Positions 33,042 to 41,861 are shown, counted from the first letter of the stretch. The stretch: 64,000 bases of DNA from Bog-756 sp963769765 (GCA_963769765.1 CAVYNA010000003.1:186001-250000), one strand, 5' to 3'. The notes: generated from the sequence alone by a model not told the origin. Numbers and translations: made by a program.

Positions 33042-33689
33042 GTGGAGCTTCGAACCCTTCGGGATGACGTCTACCGCCGACCGTTGGCGACCGCGCTCGA
33101 CCGGCTGGGCATCGGGCCGGGCTGGCGCTGCGTGGACGTGGGCGCCGGTGGCGGCGACGTCTCGGTGGCGCTCGCCGAGATCGTCGGCAGGGAAGGTCGC
33201 GTCTATGCGGTCGACAGCGATCCCACGACCCGGGACGAGGTGGCGCGGGCGGCGGCGGCCCACAGCCAGGTGCTCGCCATCACGCAGGCGGGCGAGGACC
33301 TGCGCCTCCCCGAGGCCGTAGATCTCGCGTTCTGCCGCTTCCTGCTGCTGCACGTCGTCGATCCGGGGGCCGTCCTCCGGCGCATGGCCGGAGCCGTGCG
33401 ACCCGGGGGTTGGGTCGTCGCCCAGGAGCCGATCACATCTGCCGGACGGATCGACGGTGCGCCGTTCTCGATGCCGGATGCTCGGCATCCCGACGTCGGC
33501 GCCCTCCTCCCCTCCCTCGCACGAGACTCGGGCCTCGTCACGGTCGACGCGTGGGCGGAGGCACCGGCCGGAGCCGGTCCCGGTCCCGTGGCCGACTACG
33601 TCCAGGCGCTGACCGAGGTCGACCCGGGCGACGACGCCGTCGTGCTGCCGCCCTTGGTGACCGTCGTCGCGCAGGTGCGGGAAGACTGA
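33042..33689 (+). CDS. SAM-dependent methyltransferase
   Basis: A 215-residue class I methyltransferase. Motif I 'CVDVGAGGGDVSVALAE', the acidic post-I residue in 'RVYAVDSDP', 'DLAFCRFLLLHVVDP' (motif II) and 'MAGAVRPGGWVVAQEP' (motif III) are clear. The C-terminal part is less conserved and should define the substrate, which is unknown. The GTG at 33042 (TAGCGT 7 nt upstream) is preferred; another GTG lies 9 nt earlier. Much longer in-frame starts would translate the tandem repeats and antisense sequence upstream. Confidence 0.82.
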   Translation: MELRTLRDDVYRRPLATALDRLGIGPGWRCVDVGAGGGDVSVALAEIVGREGRVYAVDSDPTTRDEVARAAAAHSQVLAITQAGEDLRLPEAVDLAFCRFLLLHVVDPGAVLRRMAGAVRPGGWVVAQEPITSAGRIDGAPFSMPDARHPDVGALLPSLARDSGLVTVDAWAEAPAGAGPGPVADYVQALTEVDPGDDAVVLPPLVTVVAQVRED

Positions 33690-33772
33690 GGCGACCAGCC
33701 GGTCGGCCCATAGGGCAGACCCGTCGCCGACCCGGTGCAGCTCGTCCGGCGATCGCGCTCGTGTCCGCTCGG

Positions 33773-33778
33773 TAGCCT
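33773..33778 (+). promoter_or_regulatory. Leaderless-type -10 (TAGCCT)
   Basis: TAGCCT, 6 nt, then the GTG at 33785. Confidence 0.6.
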
Positions 33779-33784
33779 GGTCCG

Positions 33785-35383
33785 GTGACCTCCGCCCACC
33801 TTCCGACTCCTGATCTCGCCGCGGCCGCGGAAGCCGTCGGCGTCGCCCAGCGCGTCGTCGACGCGGGAATCCGCGCGATGGCGCAGGCCGGGGGACCCGA
33901 CACCGCGCAGGTCCTCGCGTACGACGTTGCGCACGCGGCAGCGGCCATCCGGATCGCGAAGTCGATCCTCGGGTACGGCGCGCTCGGTGAGACGGAGGCC
34001 CGCCTGGCCTGTGCCTTCGCCGCCGACGCCCTTGCCGATCTGGGTGCGCGGACCGTCGGGCGCGCGGAGCTCTGGGGCGTCGATGCGGCCTGGATGGCGC
34101 CGGTCGAGCCCTTCGTCACGACGTTCCGCGAACCTCGGTTCATAGCCGCACTGGCAGAGGTCGAAGGTCCCCGCCACCTCGACCCCGACTTCGACCTGGT
34201 GCGAGAGACGTTCCACCGATTCGCGGAGGACCAGATCCGACCGCGTGCCGAGCACATTCACCGGGCGAACACCGACATCCCCGAGGAGATCATCTCCGGC
34301 ATGGCCGACATGGGCGGCTTCGGCATGTCGGTGCCGGAGGAGTACGGCGGGTTCGCGACCGGGGGGGAGGCCGACTACCTCGGGATGGTCGTCGCCACGG
34401 AGGAGCTCGCCTGGGGATCGCTCGGAGCGGGAGGTTCCCTCATCACCCGGCCGGAGATCCTCACCCGGGCCATCGTGCACGGTGGGACCGAGGACCAGAA
34501 GCGCACCTGGCTCCCGAGGCTGGCCTCGGCTGAGGTCATGGGTGCCGTCGCCGTCACCGAACCCGACTACGGATCCGACGTGGCCGGTGTCGTGACCGCG
34601 GCGGCGAGGGTCGAGAGCGGCTGGCTCGTCAACGGGGTGAAGACCTGGTGCACGTTTGCGGCACGGGCGGACGTGCTGATGCTGCTCGCACGCACCGATC
34701 CAGACCGCTCGAAGGCCCACCGCGGACTCTCCCTCTTCCTGGTCGAGAAGCCGCAGGCCGACGGCCACGGGTTCCTCTTCACGCAGGAGCCGGGCTCGGG
34801 GGGCCGGCCCGCCGACACCTCGGGCCGCATGGAGGGCCGGGCCATCGACACGCTCGGCTACCGCGGGATGCACTCCTACGAGGTCGCATTCGAGGACTGG
34901 TTCGTGCCCGACGCACACCTGGTCGGCGGCGACGAGGGACTCGGCAAGGGCTTCTACCTCCAGATGCAGGGCTTCGAGAACGGGCGGCTCCAGACCGCGG
35001 CACGCGCACTCGGCGTCATGCAGGCGTCGTACGAAGCCGCGCTCGACTACGCCCGCAACCGGGTGGTCTTCGGTTCACCGATCATCGACTACGAGCTCAC
35101 GCAGGCGAAGCTCGGCAGGATGGCGCTACTCATCCAGGCGTCGCGGCAGTTCACCTACGAAGTCGCCCGTCTCATGTCGAAAGGCGAGGGCACGCTCGAG
35201 GCCTCGATGATCAAGGCCTACGTCTGTCGTGCCGCCGAGTGGGTCACCCGGGAGGCGCTTCAGATCCACGGGGGGATGGGGTACGCCGAGGAATTTCCGG
35301 TGAGCCGCTACTTCGTCGACGCCCGGGTGCTGTCGATCTTCGAGGGGGCGGACGAGACGCTGGCCCTCAAGGTCATCGCGTGA
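33785..35383 (+). CDS. mcd: Long acyl-CoA dehydrogenase, methylsuccinyl-CoA dehydrogenase-like
   Basis: A 532-residue acyl-CoA dehydrogenase, about 140 residues longer than ordinary members because of an all-helical N-terminal domain ('AEAVGVAQRVVDAGIRAMAQ', 'DVAHAAAAIRIAKSIL'). (2S)-methylsuccinyl-CoA dehydrogenase of the ethylmalonyl-CoA pathway has this same plan. The catalytic core shows 'GGFGMSVPEEYGGFA', 'GAVAVTEPDYGSDVAGVVTAA', 'WLVNGVKTWCTFA' and 'ALQIHGGMGYAEEFPVSRYFVDARVLSIFEGADE', the last with the flavin contact and Glu region. A MaoC hydratase and a malyl-CoA-lyase-like gene lie within 3 kb. Specificity for methylsuccinyl-CoA is inferred from length and neighbours. Confidence 0.8.
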   Translation: MTSAHLPTPDLAAAAEAVGVAQRVVDAGIRAMAQAGGPDTAQVLAYDVAHAAAAIRIAKSILGYGALGETEARLACAFAADALADLGARTVGRAELWGVDAAWMAPVEPFVTTFREPRFIAALAEVEGPRHLDPDFDLVRETFHRFAEDQIRPRAEHIHRANTDIPEEIISGMADMGGFGMSVPEEYGGFATGGEADYLGMVVATEELAWGSLGAGGSLITRPEILTRAIVHGGTEDQKRTWLPRLASAEVMGAVAVTEPDYGSDVAGVVTAAARVESGWLVNGVKTWCTFAARADVLMLLARTDPDRSKAHRGLSLFLVEKPQADGHGFLFTQEPGSGGRPADTSGRMEGRAIDTLGYRGMHSYEVAFEDWFVPDAHLVGGDEGLGKGFYLQMQGFENGRLQTAARALGVMQASYEAALDYARNRVVFGSPIIDYELTQAKLGRMALLIQASRQFTYEVARLMSKGEGTLEASMIKAYVCRAAEWVTREALQIHGGMGYAEEFPVSRYFVDARVLSIFEGADETLALKVIA

Positions 35384-35389
35384 CGCTGA

Positions 35390-35434
35390 CGCCTGATGAG
35401 CGACGCATGATGAGCAACGCCTGATGAGCGACGC
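35390..35434. repeat. 14-bp tandem repeat after acyl-CoA dehydrogenase gene
   Basis: Three near copies of TGATGAGCGACGCC directly after the stop codon. Confidence 0.75.
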
Positions 35435-35548
35435 CGGGCACCGCGAGCCCTGAGGACGAAGGCGCTCCGAATCTCGACGGCGCCGGTCGACGTCACCGGC
35501 CGCCTCCCGATTTCGGCACCTTCAGGGTCTCCGACCGGACGTGCCGAC

Positions 35549-35554
35549 TACGTT
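35549..35554 (+). promoter_or_regulatory. Leaderless-type -10 (TACGTT)
   Basis: TACGTT, 6 nt, then the ATG at 35561. Confidence 0.55.
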
Positions 35555-35560
35555 GAGGCG

Positions 35561-36301
35561 ATGGACCACGCAGCCCTTGTCCGAGCGGTCGAAGAAGAAG
35601 GCGACCGGCTGGTCCTCGCGCTCAGCGAAGTGCCGATGGACGCGATGGTGCCGACCTGTGAGGGATGGAAAGTCAGCGACCTTTGCACCCACGTCGGCGA
35701 CTTCTGCGGGTTCTGGAGCCACGTCCTCTGCGAGGGTTCGGGACGTCCGAAGACGCCTTTCAGAGACGCCCCCGATGGTGAGGCACTCGTCATGTGGCTC
35801 GCCGAGCTGGCCGATCACCTGGTCGCCGAGCTGAAGGCGACACCGGCGTCGACGGCGGTGTGGACGTGGTATCCCCATGACCAGACGGCGGGGTTCGTTG
35901 CACGCCGGTGCGCGCACGAGCTGGCCGTCCACCGGACCGATGCGCAGGCGGCCCGCGGCGACCACATGCCCATCGCTGCGGAGCTCGCCGTCGACGGTGT
36001 CGACGAGGTGCTCGATGTCCTCTTGAGCATCCGCGAGCACCACGGTGCAGGTACCGGGAGGACGCTCGCCCTGGTGAGCTCCGATACCGGGACCGCATGG
36101 CGGATCCACCTCGGGAGTGAGCGCATCGGGGTCGAACGACCGCGGCCCGACGCGCCCGAACTCGCTTCGAGCAACCTGACGGTCACCGGCACCGCATCCG
36201 ACATCGAGCTCGTCCTCTACCAACGACCGACGCTGAGCCCGGTCGACATGGTCGGTGACTTGACAGTTCTCGACGAGTGGCACCGCGACTTCACGTTCTG
36301 A
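35561..36301 (+). CDS. Maleylpyruvate isomerase-family, mycothiol-dependent-type enzyme
   Basis: A 246-residue protein of the DinB/MDMPI family. The N-terminal four-helix domain has 'CEGWKVSDLCTHVGDFCGFWSHVL' with the first metal-ligand His, and 'VARRCAHELAVHRTDAQAA' with the second and third (H-E-x-x-x-H-R). The C-terminal domain ('TWRIHLG...', 'LTVTGTASDIELVLYQRPTL') is the usual sterol-carrier-like beta part. Characterised members use mycothiol, the actinobacterial thiol, for isomerisation or detoxification. The substrate here is unknown. TACGTT lies 6 nt before the ATG. Confidence 0.85.
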   Translation: MDHAALVRAVEEEGDRLVLALSEVPMDAMVPTCEGWKVSDLCTHVGDFCGFWSHVLCEGSGRPKTPFRDAPDGEALVMWLAELADHLVAELKATPASTAVWTWYPHDQTAGFVARRCAHELAVHRTDAQAARGDHMPIAAELAVDGVDEVLDVLLSIREHHGAGTGRTLALVSSDTGTAWRIHLGSERIGVERPRPDAPELASSNLTVTGTASDIELVLYQRPTLSPVDMVGDLTVLDEWHRDFTF

Positions 36302-36355
36302 CGCCGCGCCTCACGGGATCTGGGCCGACGGGGTGCCCGTGGCGCACCAGCGCGG

Positions 36356-37294
36356 CTAGCCGTTCGAACGCGTGAGACCCGCACGCTCGCCCCGGCTGAC
36401 GAACTTGACCGCCATCTTGCGGGACGCCTCGTCGATCATCTCGTCACCGAACATGACCGCGCCGGCGCGGTCCTCCTCGGTCGCCTTCTGATAGGCGTCG
36501 AGGATGTCCCACGCGCGGTCGAACTGCTCTTGAGTCGGCGAGTAGACCTCGTTGAGGACACCGACCTGGTCGGGTGTGAGCGCCCACTTGCCGTCGTAGC
36601 CGAGCACGCGCGTCCGCTGCGAGAATTCGCGGAGGCTGTCGAGCTCGCGCACCTTGAGGAACGGACCGTCGATGACCTGGAGGCCGTTCGCACGCCCGGC
36701 CATGAGGATCTTCGAGAACACGTAGTTGAAGTGGTCGCCGGGATACTCGGGGATCGACACGCCGCCGGTGAGCACGGGCATCTCCATCGAGGCCGCGAAG
36801 TCTGCCGGTCCGAAGATGATCGTCTCGAGCCGCGGGGATGCCGCGCAGATCTCCTCGACGTTGATGAGGCCGCGGGTGGTCTCGATCTGCGCCTCGATGC
36901 CGATGTGGCCCACCGGAAGCCCGCACCTGCGCTCCACCTGCGTGAGCAGCAGGTCGAGTGCGATCACCTCGGCCGCGCACTGCACCTTCGGCAACATGAG
37001 CTCGTCGAGCCGCTCGCCGGCGTTGGACACGACCTCGATGACGTCCTCGTAGGTCCACTCGGTGTCCCACGCGTTGATCCGGACGCACAGGACCCGGTCG
37101 TCCCACGCGAGGTTCTTGATCGCGTCGGCCACCTTGGCCCGCGCCGCCTCCTTCTCGAGGGGGGCCACTGAGTCCTCGAGGTCGAGGAAGCTCATGTCTG
37201 CGGGCACCGTCGGCGCCTTTGCGAGGAATCGTTCGTTCGAACCCGGCGACGACATGCACGAGCGCCGGGGCAGGTGACGGGACCGTTCGGACAT
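36356..37294 (-). CDS. mcl: HpcH/HpaI aldolase, malyl-CoA / methylmalyl-CoA lyase-like
   Basis: A 312-residue CitE/HpcH-fold lyase. 'RSCMSSPGSNERFLAKAPTVPADMSFLDLEDSVAPLEKEAARAKV' is the opening seen in malyl-CoA lyases. 'VLCVRINAWDTEWTYEDVIEVV' holds the substrate Arg and Asn, 'LMLPKVQ' the Lys, and 'IGIEAQIETTRGLINVEEICAASPRLETIIFGPADFAASM' the metal-binding Glu and Asp. These enzymes split malyl-CoA or beta-methylmalyl-CoA into acetyl- or propionyl-CoA and glyoxylate. The start at 37294 is fixed by TACGAT 6 nt upstream. With the genes at 31699 and 33785 it suggests the last steps of the ethylmalonyl-CoA pathway. Confidence 0.85.
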   Translation of the reverse strand: MSERSRHLPRRSCMSSPGSNERFLAKAPTVPADMSFLDLEDSVAPLEKEAARAKVADAIKNLAWDDRVLCVRINAWDTEWTYEDVIEVVSNAGERLDELMLPKVQCAAEVIALDLLLTQVERRCGLPVGHIGIEAQIETTRGLINVEEICAASPRLETIIFGPADFAASMEMPVLTGGVSIPEYPGDHFNYVFSKILMAGRANGLQVIDGPFLKVRELDSLREFSQRTRVLGYDGKWALTPDQVGVLNEVYSPTQEQFDRAWDILDAYQKATEEDRAGAVMFGDEMIDEASRKMAVKFVSRGERAGLTRSNG

Positions 37295-37300
37295 GCCCTG

Positions 37301-37306
37301 ATCGTA
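37301..37306 (-). promoter_or_regulatory. Leaderless-type -10 (TACGAT)
   Basis: TACGAT on the minus strand, 6 nt, then the ATG at 37294. Confidence 0.55.
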
Positions 37307-37354
37307 CGGCCCGGCCGGGAGGAGCCCCAAATGGAGCACTGGCCCGGTCGCCGG

Positions 37355-38665
37355 CTACGGCCCTCTCGTCGCTGTCGCCCCAGCCGCCCCAGCCGCCCCG
37401 GCCGCCCCGGCCGCCCCGGTCGCCCCTGCAGCACGGTCCGCATCGATCTGCGCCTGGAGGTCGGCCGGTGTGAGCTGCTCGGTCAAGAGCCGCTCGAAAC
37501 GCGCCGGATCGCCGCGGACGAAGGATCGGCAGAGCGGGAGCCCTTCGACGTAACAGGTGAGGTACGCGCGCCAGGTCGGATGGGTGAGGAACTCGACCGC
37601 TTTCACCGCGCGGTCACGCGACAACAGCCCCCAGCGCGCGACCTCGTCGGTGACCGTGTCGGGATCGGCGCCGTCCTCGTGGAGGCGGAAGGCGGCGTTC
37701 TGGCGGACCGCGCCGAGGGCTTCGCCGGCCTCGGCCACCGCGGCGACGACTTCGGTGTCGTAGCGGATCCCGAGGGGCCGGAGATGCTCCGCTGCCATCG
37801 ACTCGGGATGGCGCCCCGCCACGACTTCGAGACCGAGGTCGGCGAGCCCCTCGGCGAGGAGGCACTGCGGTGTGCCCACCAGGAAGATCGACTCCTCCCA
37901 CCACCTTCGCCGCCGTACGAGTCCGGCCTCCTTGCGCGTGTGCTCGGTGTGGTGCCCCGGATAGGACTCGTGCGCGACGAGGTGGGCGAGGCCGGTCGAG
38001 AGCACCGGGAGGTCGGTGTTGACGGCGACGCGGCTGTGCAGGTCCCCGAGGTAGTAGTTGAAGCCGGACCACGGCTGACCCGTGACCAGCTCGAACTCGA
38101 CACGCTCGCCGTCGGGCAGGCCGAAGAGGGTGTGGGTCCGCTCCCGGAGATCGTCCGAGAGCGAGTCGATCGCCGCGACCAGTCGGTCGACCGGCACGGC
38201 GTGTGCCTCGCGCCACTCGACCAGGCGCTCTGCGAGCGGTCCCGAGCCGGGCAGCACCTCGTCGATCCGCTGGTGGGCCTCGGAGAAGATCTCCTCGTCG
38301 ACACGCGTGGGACGCACGCCGTAACAGGCCTCGACCTCGTCCGCGTACCCGATGGGCTCGCCGGCGAGGCGACGGGCGGTGGTGAGGAGGCCGAGCACCT
38401 GCGCACGGAGCCAGTGCCGCCTCCCGGCCGCGGCCCCGGCGTCGGGGGTGGCGTCCGCCCCGGCGTCCAGCGGTTCCGCGGCGTCGATCGCCGCCAGGAG
38501 CGTCCTCGCCTCCGCGACCAGCCGCGTTGGCGCCTGCACCGGTTCTGCATCGACCTGGTCGGAGTGCTCGGGGGGCCCGTAGTAGGCGTCGACCAGCCCG
38601 TCGATGTGCCGACCCAGGCGCAGGCCGAGCACGAGGTACTCGTCGACCAGTCCCACGGAGTCCAT
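37355..38665 (-). CDS. DUF885 family protein, zincin-like
   Basis: A 436-residue DUF885-type protein from the ATG at 38665 ('MDSVGLVDEYLVLGLRLGRHIDGLVDAYYGP'). The family is helical and related to M3/M32-type metallopeptidases. Here the zinc-binding motif is 'HESYPGHHTEH' (about residue 230), with an acidic stretch 'LAEGLADLGLEV' about 40 residues later. Substrates are not established for most members. The C-terminus ends in a Gly-Ala-Ala tract coded by a 9-bp repeat (37374-37430). No signal peptide is seen. Confidence 0.8.
   Translation of the reverse strand: MDSVGLVDEYLVLGLRLGRHIDGLVDAYYGPPEHSDQVDAEPVQAPTRLVAEARTLLAAIDAAEPLDAGADATPDAGAAAGRRHWLRAQVLGLLTTARRLAGEPIGYADEVEACYGVRPTRVDEEIFSEAHQRIDEVLPGSGPLAERLVEWREAHAVPVDRLVAAIDSLSDDLRERTHTLFGLPDGERVEFELVTGQPWSGFNYYLGDLHSRVAVNTDLPVLSTGLAHLVAHESYPGHHTEHTRKEAGLVRRRRWWEESIFLVGTPQCLLAEGLADLGLEVVAGRHPESMAAEHLRPLGIRYDTEVVAAVAEAGEALGAVRQNAAFRLHEDGADPDTVTDEVARWGLLSRDRAVKAVEFLTHPTWRAYLTCYVEGLPLCRSFVRGDPARFERLLTEQLTPADLQAQIDADRAAGATGAAGAAGAAGAAGATATRGP
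37374..37430 (-). repeat. 9-bp tandem repeat at the 3' end of the DUF885 gene
   Basis: About six copies of CGCCCCGGC (plus-strand reading), in frame, encoding a Gly-Ala-Ala tail. Confidence 0.8.
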
Positions 38666-38728
38666 CGGCTCAGGCCTTGACCGCAGCCACCGCTGCCGCA
38701 TCCGATACCGCGATCGCAACCACACCCG

Positions 38729-38773
38729 CCACCGTGCCAGCCACCGCGTCCGGCACCGTGCCAGCCACCGCGC
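38729..38773. repeat. 24-bp direct repeat
   Basis: Almost two copies of CACCGTGCCAGCCACCGCG plus a short spacer, in the 120-bp gap between two minus-strand genes. Confidence 0.65.
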
Positions 38774-38785
38774 CCGAAGCTGCGC

Positions 38786-39478
38786 TCAGTGCAGGCGGTC
38801 GCGGAAGAACGCGACCGAGCGGTCCCACAGCAGCTCCGCCGCCTCGCGGTCGTAGACCTCGGGACGGTCCTCGTTGAAGAACGCGTGGTGGGAGTTCGGA
38901 TAGTGGTGGAACTCGACCACCTTGCCGAGGCCGGTGAGCTCTGACTCGAGCTGGTTCGCCGCGTCGGTGGTGAAGTACTCGTCGAGTCCCGCGACATGTG
39001 CCTGGACCGCGCCGGCCAACTTCGCGTAGTCCGGCGTCGCGTCCGGCCAAGGGACGAGCCCGTACGCCGGCACCACGGCCTTGACCGCGTCCGGTCGCTG
39101 CGTGGCGAGCACCAGCGCGAGACCGCCACCCATGCAGAACCCGATCACGCCGCACGTCGATCGTCCCGTGCGGGCGAGCAGCTCGTCGACCGCGCCGCTC
39201 AGCTCCTTGGCCGTCGCGTCCATCTTCATGGCCATCATCTGTCGACCGGCCTCGTCGGGCTCGGTGAGTGGCACCGTCGTCCCGTGATAGAGGTCGGGTG
39301 CGAGCGCGGTGAAGCCCGCCTCCGCATAGCGATCGCACGAGCGCTCGATCTGCGGGACGAGGCCCCACCACTCCTGCAGCACGACGATTCCGGCGGTGTC
39401 GGCAGTGCCTTGTTCGGGCGCGGCGATATAGCCCCGGCTCGTCGAACCATTGCTCGGAAATTCGATGACATCGCCCAT
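38786..39478 (-). CDS. Dienelactone hydrolase family protein
   Basis: A 230-residue alpha/beta hydrolase of the dienelactone hydrolase family. The nucleophile is Cys, in 'GVIGFCMGGGLALVLA'. 'GIVVLQEWWGLVPQIERSCDRYAEAGFTALAPDLY' holds the conserved Glu that partners the Cys. The Asp and His fall in 'AHVAGLDEYFTT' and 'YPNSHHAFFNED'. Classic members open dienelactones in chloroaromatic degradation; many others have undefined roles. No aromatic pathway genes are adjacent. Length is normal. Confidence 0.88.
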   Translation of the reverse strand: MGDVIEFPSNGSTSRGYIAAPEQGTADTAGIVVLQEWWGLVPQIERSCDRYAEAGFTALAPDLYHGTTVPLTEPDEAGRQMMAMKMDATAKELSGAVDELLARTGRSTCGVIGFCMGGGLALVLATQRPDAVKAVVPAYGLVPWPDATPDYAKLAGAVQAHVAGLDEYFTTDAANQLESELTGLGKVVEFHHYPNSHHAFFNEDRPEVYDREAAELLWDRSVAFFRDRLH

Positions 39479-39677
39479 GGACCGCGACCCTACCCGCGGC
39501 CGCGGACAGCGTCCGACGCCGTCCCGTCACGGCGGCCCATCCGCTGTCGGAGCCGCAACGTGTCGCTCCGGTGACGGGGACCACAGGACCAATCGCACCT
39601 CAAAGGTCCAGCTCAGCAGGTATCTCGCGCGGTCGGTGCTTGAGATCGGGGTGCCGGTGCACTAGACAGTGTCGGAT

Positions 39678-40871
39678 ATGACTCACGCCGAGCTCATCTC
39701 GACGTCGGAGCCAGGTGCCTGCCCCACCAAACGCAAGAGGTCCCGCACGAGCGTAAGTGCGGTGCTTGCACTGGCGGCCACAATGGCGGCCACACCTCTC
39801 CTCATTTCCGGTTCCGTCCCTGCTTCTGCCGACCAGATCTCCGACGCAAAAGCGCAGGCTTCGGCCATCACGGCCAAGCTCCAGCAGACCCAGGCGCAGA
39901 TCCAGGCGCTCACCGGTCAGGTCAACGCGGCGAACTATCAGCTGTCACAGCTGGCCAACCAGATCGCAGCGACCAGGGCCCAGATCGCGCAGGACCAGGC
40001 GGTGGTCAGCAAGGACCAGGCACAGCTCAAGACGCAGGCCATCAGCGACTACACCAACAGCGGCACGAGCAGCCAGGTCACCGAGATGTTCACCTCGAAC
40101 ATCAACACGAACGGCGTCCGTTCCGAGTATTCGTCGATCGCGACCGGCAACGTGACGACGACGATCGATCGGCTGCACACCGCGCAGAGCCAGCTGCAGG
40201 CGACGCAGAGCTCGCTCGACCAGCAGCAGGCACAGGCACAGGCCACCCACGACACATTGGTCAGCGAGCAGAGCCAGGCCACGACGTTGGCCAGCCAGGA
40301 CCAGTCGACGCTCAACAGTGTGAACGCGCAGATCCAACAGCTGGTCCAGCAACAACAACAGGCTGCGGCCGCAGCGGCGGCGGCGGCGCAGGCCGCTGCG
40401 TTCAACGCGAAGGTCCAGGCGGCGCAAGCCCAGCAGGCTGCCCAGCAGGCCGCGGCGCAATCGCAGTCTCCCGGCAGCCCTGCCACCCCGACAGCCACTG
40501 TGCTGCCGCCGCTCGCGGCCGGCGCGGCCGGTGCGGTCCAGGCGGCCGAGAGCCAGGTCGGCGTTCCCTATGTCTGGGGCGGTGAGAGCCCCTCGGGCTT
40601 CGACTGCTCGGGCCTCGTCGCATGGGCGTACGCCCAGGTCGGCATCGGCCTCCCGCACTACTCCGGCGCACAGTACGACGCCACCACCCACATCCCGTTG
40701 GCTGACATCCAGCCGGGTGACCTGCTGTTCTACGGTTCCGGCGGTGCCGATCACGTGGCGATGTACGTAGGTGGCGGGCAGATGATCGAGGCGCCCTACA
40801 CCGGTGCGTCCGTCTGGATCACCGGAGTCCGTACCGGAGCCGATTTCGCCGGCGTGGGTCGGGTCGTCTGA
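39678..40871 (+). CDS. Secreted NlpC/P60 peptidoglycan hydrolase with coiled coil
   Basis: A 397-residue exported endopeptidase of the RipA/p60 kind, which cuts peptide cross-links in peptidoglycan. A signal peptide ('VSAVLALAATMAATPLLISGSVPASA') is followed by a Gln/Ala-rich coiled coil (about residues 50-250) and a short linker. The C-terminal NlpC/P60 domain has the catalytic Cys in 'SGFDCSGLVAWAYAQVG', His in 'GADHVAMYVGGG' and a polar residue after 'MIEAP'. An ATG at 39678 is used, 9 nt after a TAGACA hexamer; a GTG at 39669 is possible. The leader (about 39560-39640) has weak resemblance to a c-di-AMP riboswitch. Confidence 0.9.
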   Translation: MTHAELISTSEPGACPTKRKRSRTSVSAVLALAATMAATPLLISGSVPASADQISDAKAQASAITAKLQQTQAQIQALTGQVNAANYQLSQLANQIAATRAQIAQDQAVVSKDQAQLKTQAISDYTNSGTSSQVTEMFTSNINTNGVRSEYSSIATGNVTTTIDRLHTAQSQLQATQSSLDQQQAQAQATHDTLVSEQSQATTLASQDQSTLNSVNAQIQQLVQQQQQAAAAAAAAAQAAAFNAKVQAAQAQQAAQQAAAQSQSPGSPATPTATVLPPLAAGAAGAVQAAESQVGVPYVWGGESPSGFDCSGLVAWAYAQVGIGLPHYSGAQYDATTHIPLADIQPGDLLFYGSGGADHVAMYVGGGQMIEAPYTGASVWITGVRTGADFAGVGRVV

Positions 40872-40933
40872 CTCTGCGGACCGCCGGGCTCAGCGCCCGG
40901 GCCCCCTCCATCTCGGACGATCGATCTCGGGCC

Positions 40934-41734
40934 TCATGCCTGGTCGTGGGCGGCGAGCTCGGTCGGTGGGAGCTGACCGACCGTTCCGCCCTCACGCGGG
41001 CCGGGAGGACGTGCGAACCGGAATGCGAGCGCATCCCGTCCGGCCTGGATCACCATCGCCTGCCCGGTCTCCTCTCCGACCATCCGATCGAAGACCGCGT
41101 CGGAGACGGCGTGGACGTCGATCAGCGGGAAGCCGCTCGCGACCAGCAATTCGCGTGACGGCTCGTCGATCAGCGGCGTGTCGACGATGCTCGGGCAGAT
41201 CGCGTTGATCGTGATGTGTCGTTCGGCCAGCTGGGGTGCGAGGGCTCGGACCAGACCGACGACCGCGTGCTTCGCGAGGCAGTAGATCGGGTCCGGGGAG
41301 TAGCCGATCAGTCCTGCCAACGACGCCGTCGCGACGATCGCCCCGCCTCCGCGTTCGGTCAGGGCCGGGACCACCGCGCGGACGCCGTACACGACGCCGT
41401 TGATGTTGACGCCGACCGCCCGTCGGTAGATCTCGTCGGAGATCTTGGTGATGTCGGCCTCACCGGTGATGATGCCCGCATTCAGATGAGCGAGATCGAT
41501 CCCGCCGAAGCGATCGACCACGGTGTCGACGACGCGCGTCCACGACGCCGGGTCACCGACATCGGCTTGTAGTCCGATCCCGCCGAGTTCGTGCGCGGCC
41601 CGCTCGGCGGCGTCACCGTTGAGATCGACCACCGCGACCGACGCACCTGCCTCGGCCAGTCGGGTTGCCGTGGCCAGTCCGATCCCGGATCCGCCGCCGG
41701 TCACAACGGCCACCTTGCCTTCGAGCGCTGTCAT
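40934..41734 (-). CDS. SDR family oxidoreductase
   Basis: A 266-residue classical short-chain dehydrogenase. 'VAVVTGGGSGIGLATATRLAEAGASVAVVDLNGD' is the nucleotide site, with an Asp at the end of beta2 that favours NAD+. 'AHLNAGIITG' replaces NNAG, 'IVATASLAGLIGYSPDPIYCLAKHAVVGL' holds the Ser and YxxxK, and 'ITINAICPSIVDTPL' the PG-type motif. GGGGAGA precedes the ATG at 41734. The substrate is unknown and no operon partner is seen. It converges on the NlpC/P60 gene. Confidence 0.87.
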   Translation of the reverse strand: MTALEGKVAVVTGGGSGIGLATATRLAEAGASVAVVDLNGDAAERAAHELGGIGLQADVGDPASWTRVVDTVVDRFGGIDLAHLNAGIITGEADITKISDEIYRRAVGVNINGVVYGVRAVVPALTERGGGAIVATASLAGLIGYSPDPIYCLAKHAVVGLVRALAPQLAERHITINAICPSIVDTPLIDEPSRELLVASGFPLIDVHAVSDAVFDRMVGEETGQAMVIQAGRDALAFRFARPPGPREGGTVGQLPPTELAAHDQA

Positions 41735-41747
41735 GGTCTCCCCTGTT

Positions 41748-41809
41748 CGGCCAACACGGCCAACACGGCCAGTTCGGTCAGTTCATTCAGTTCATTCAGT
41801 TCGTTCAGA
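41748..41809. repeat. Tandem repeats, units GGCCAACAC and CAGTTCATT
   Basis: Two to three copies of GGCCAACAC run directly into about four copies of a CAGTTCATT/CAGTTCGTT unit. Both units are 9 bp. Confidence 0.75.
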
Positions 41810-41861
41810 TCGGTCCGGTGCCCCCGGTCGTCCGGGTCGCTCCGGCCCACGGCCGTCGGGC

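Noticed and set aside
37274..38680. 468-codon plus-strand frame
   Set aside because: Antisense to the DUF885 gene, whose HExxPGHH motif shows the real coding strand.
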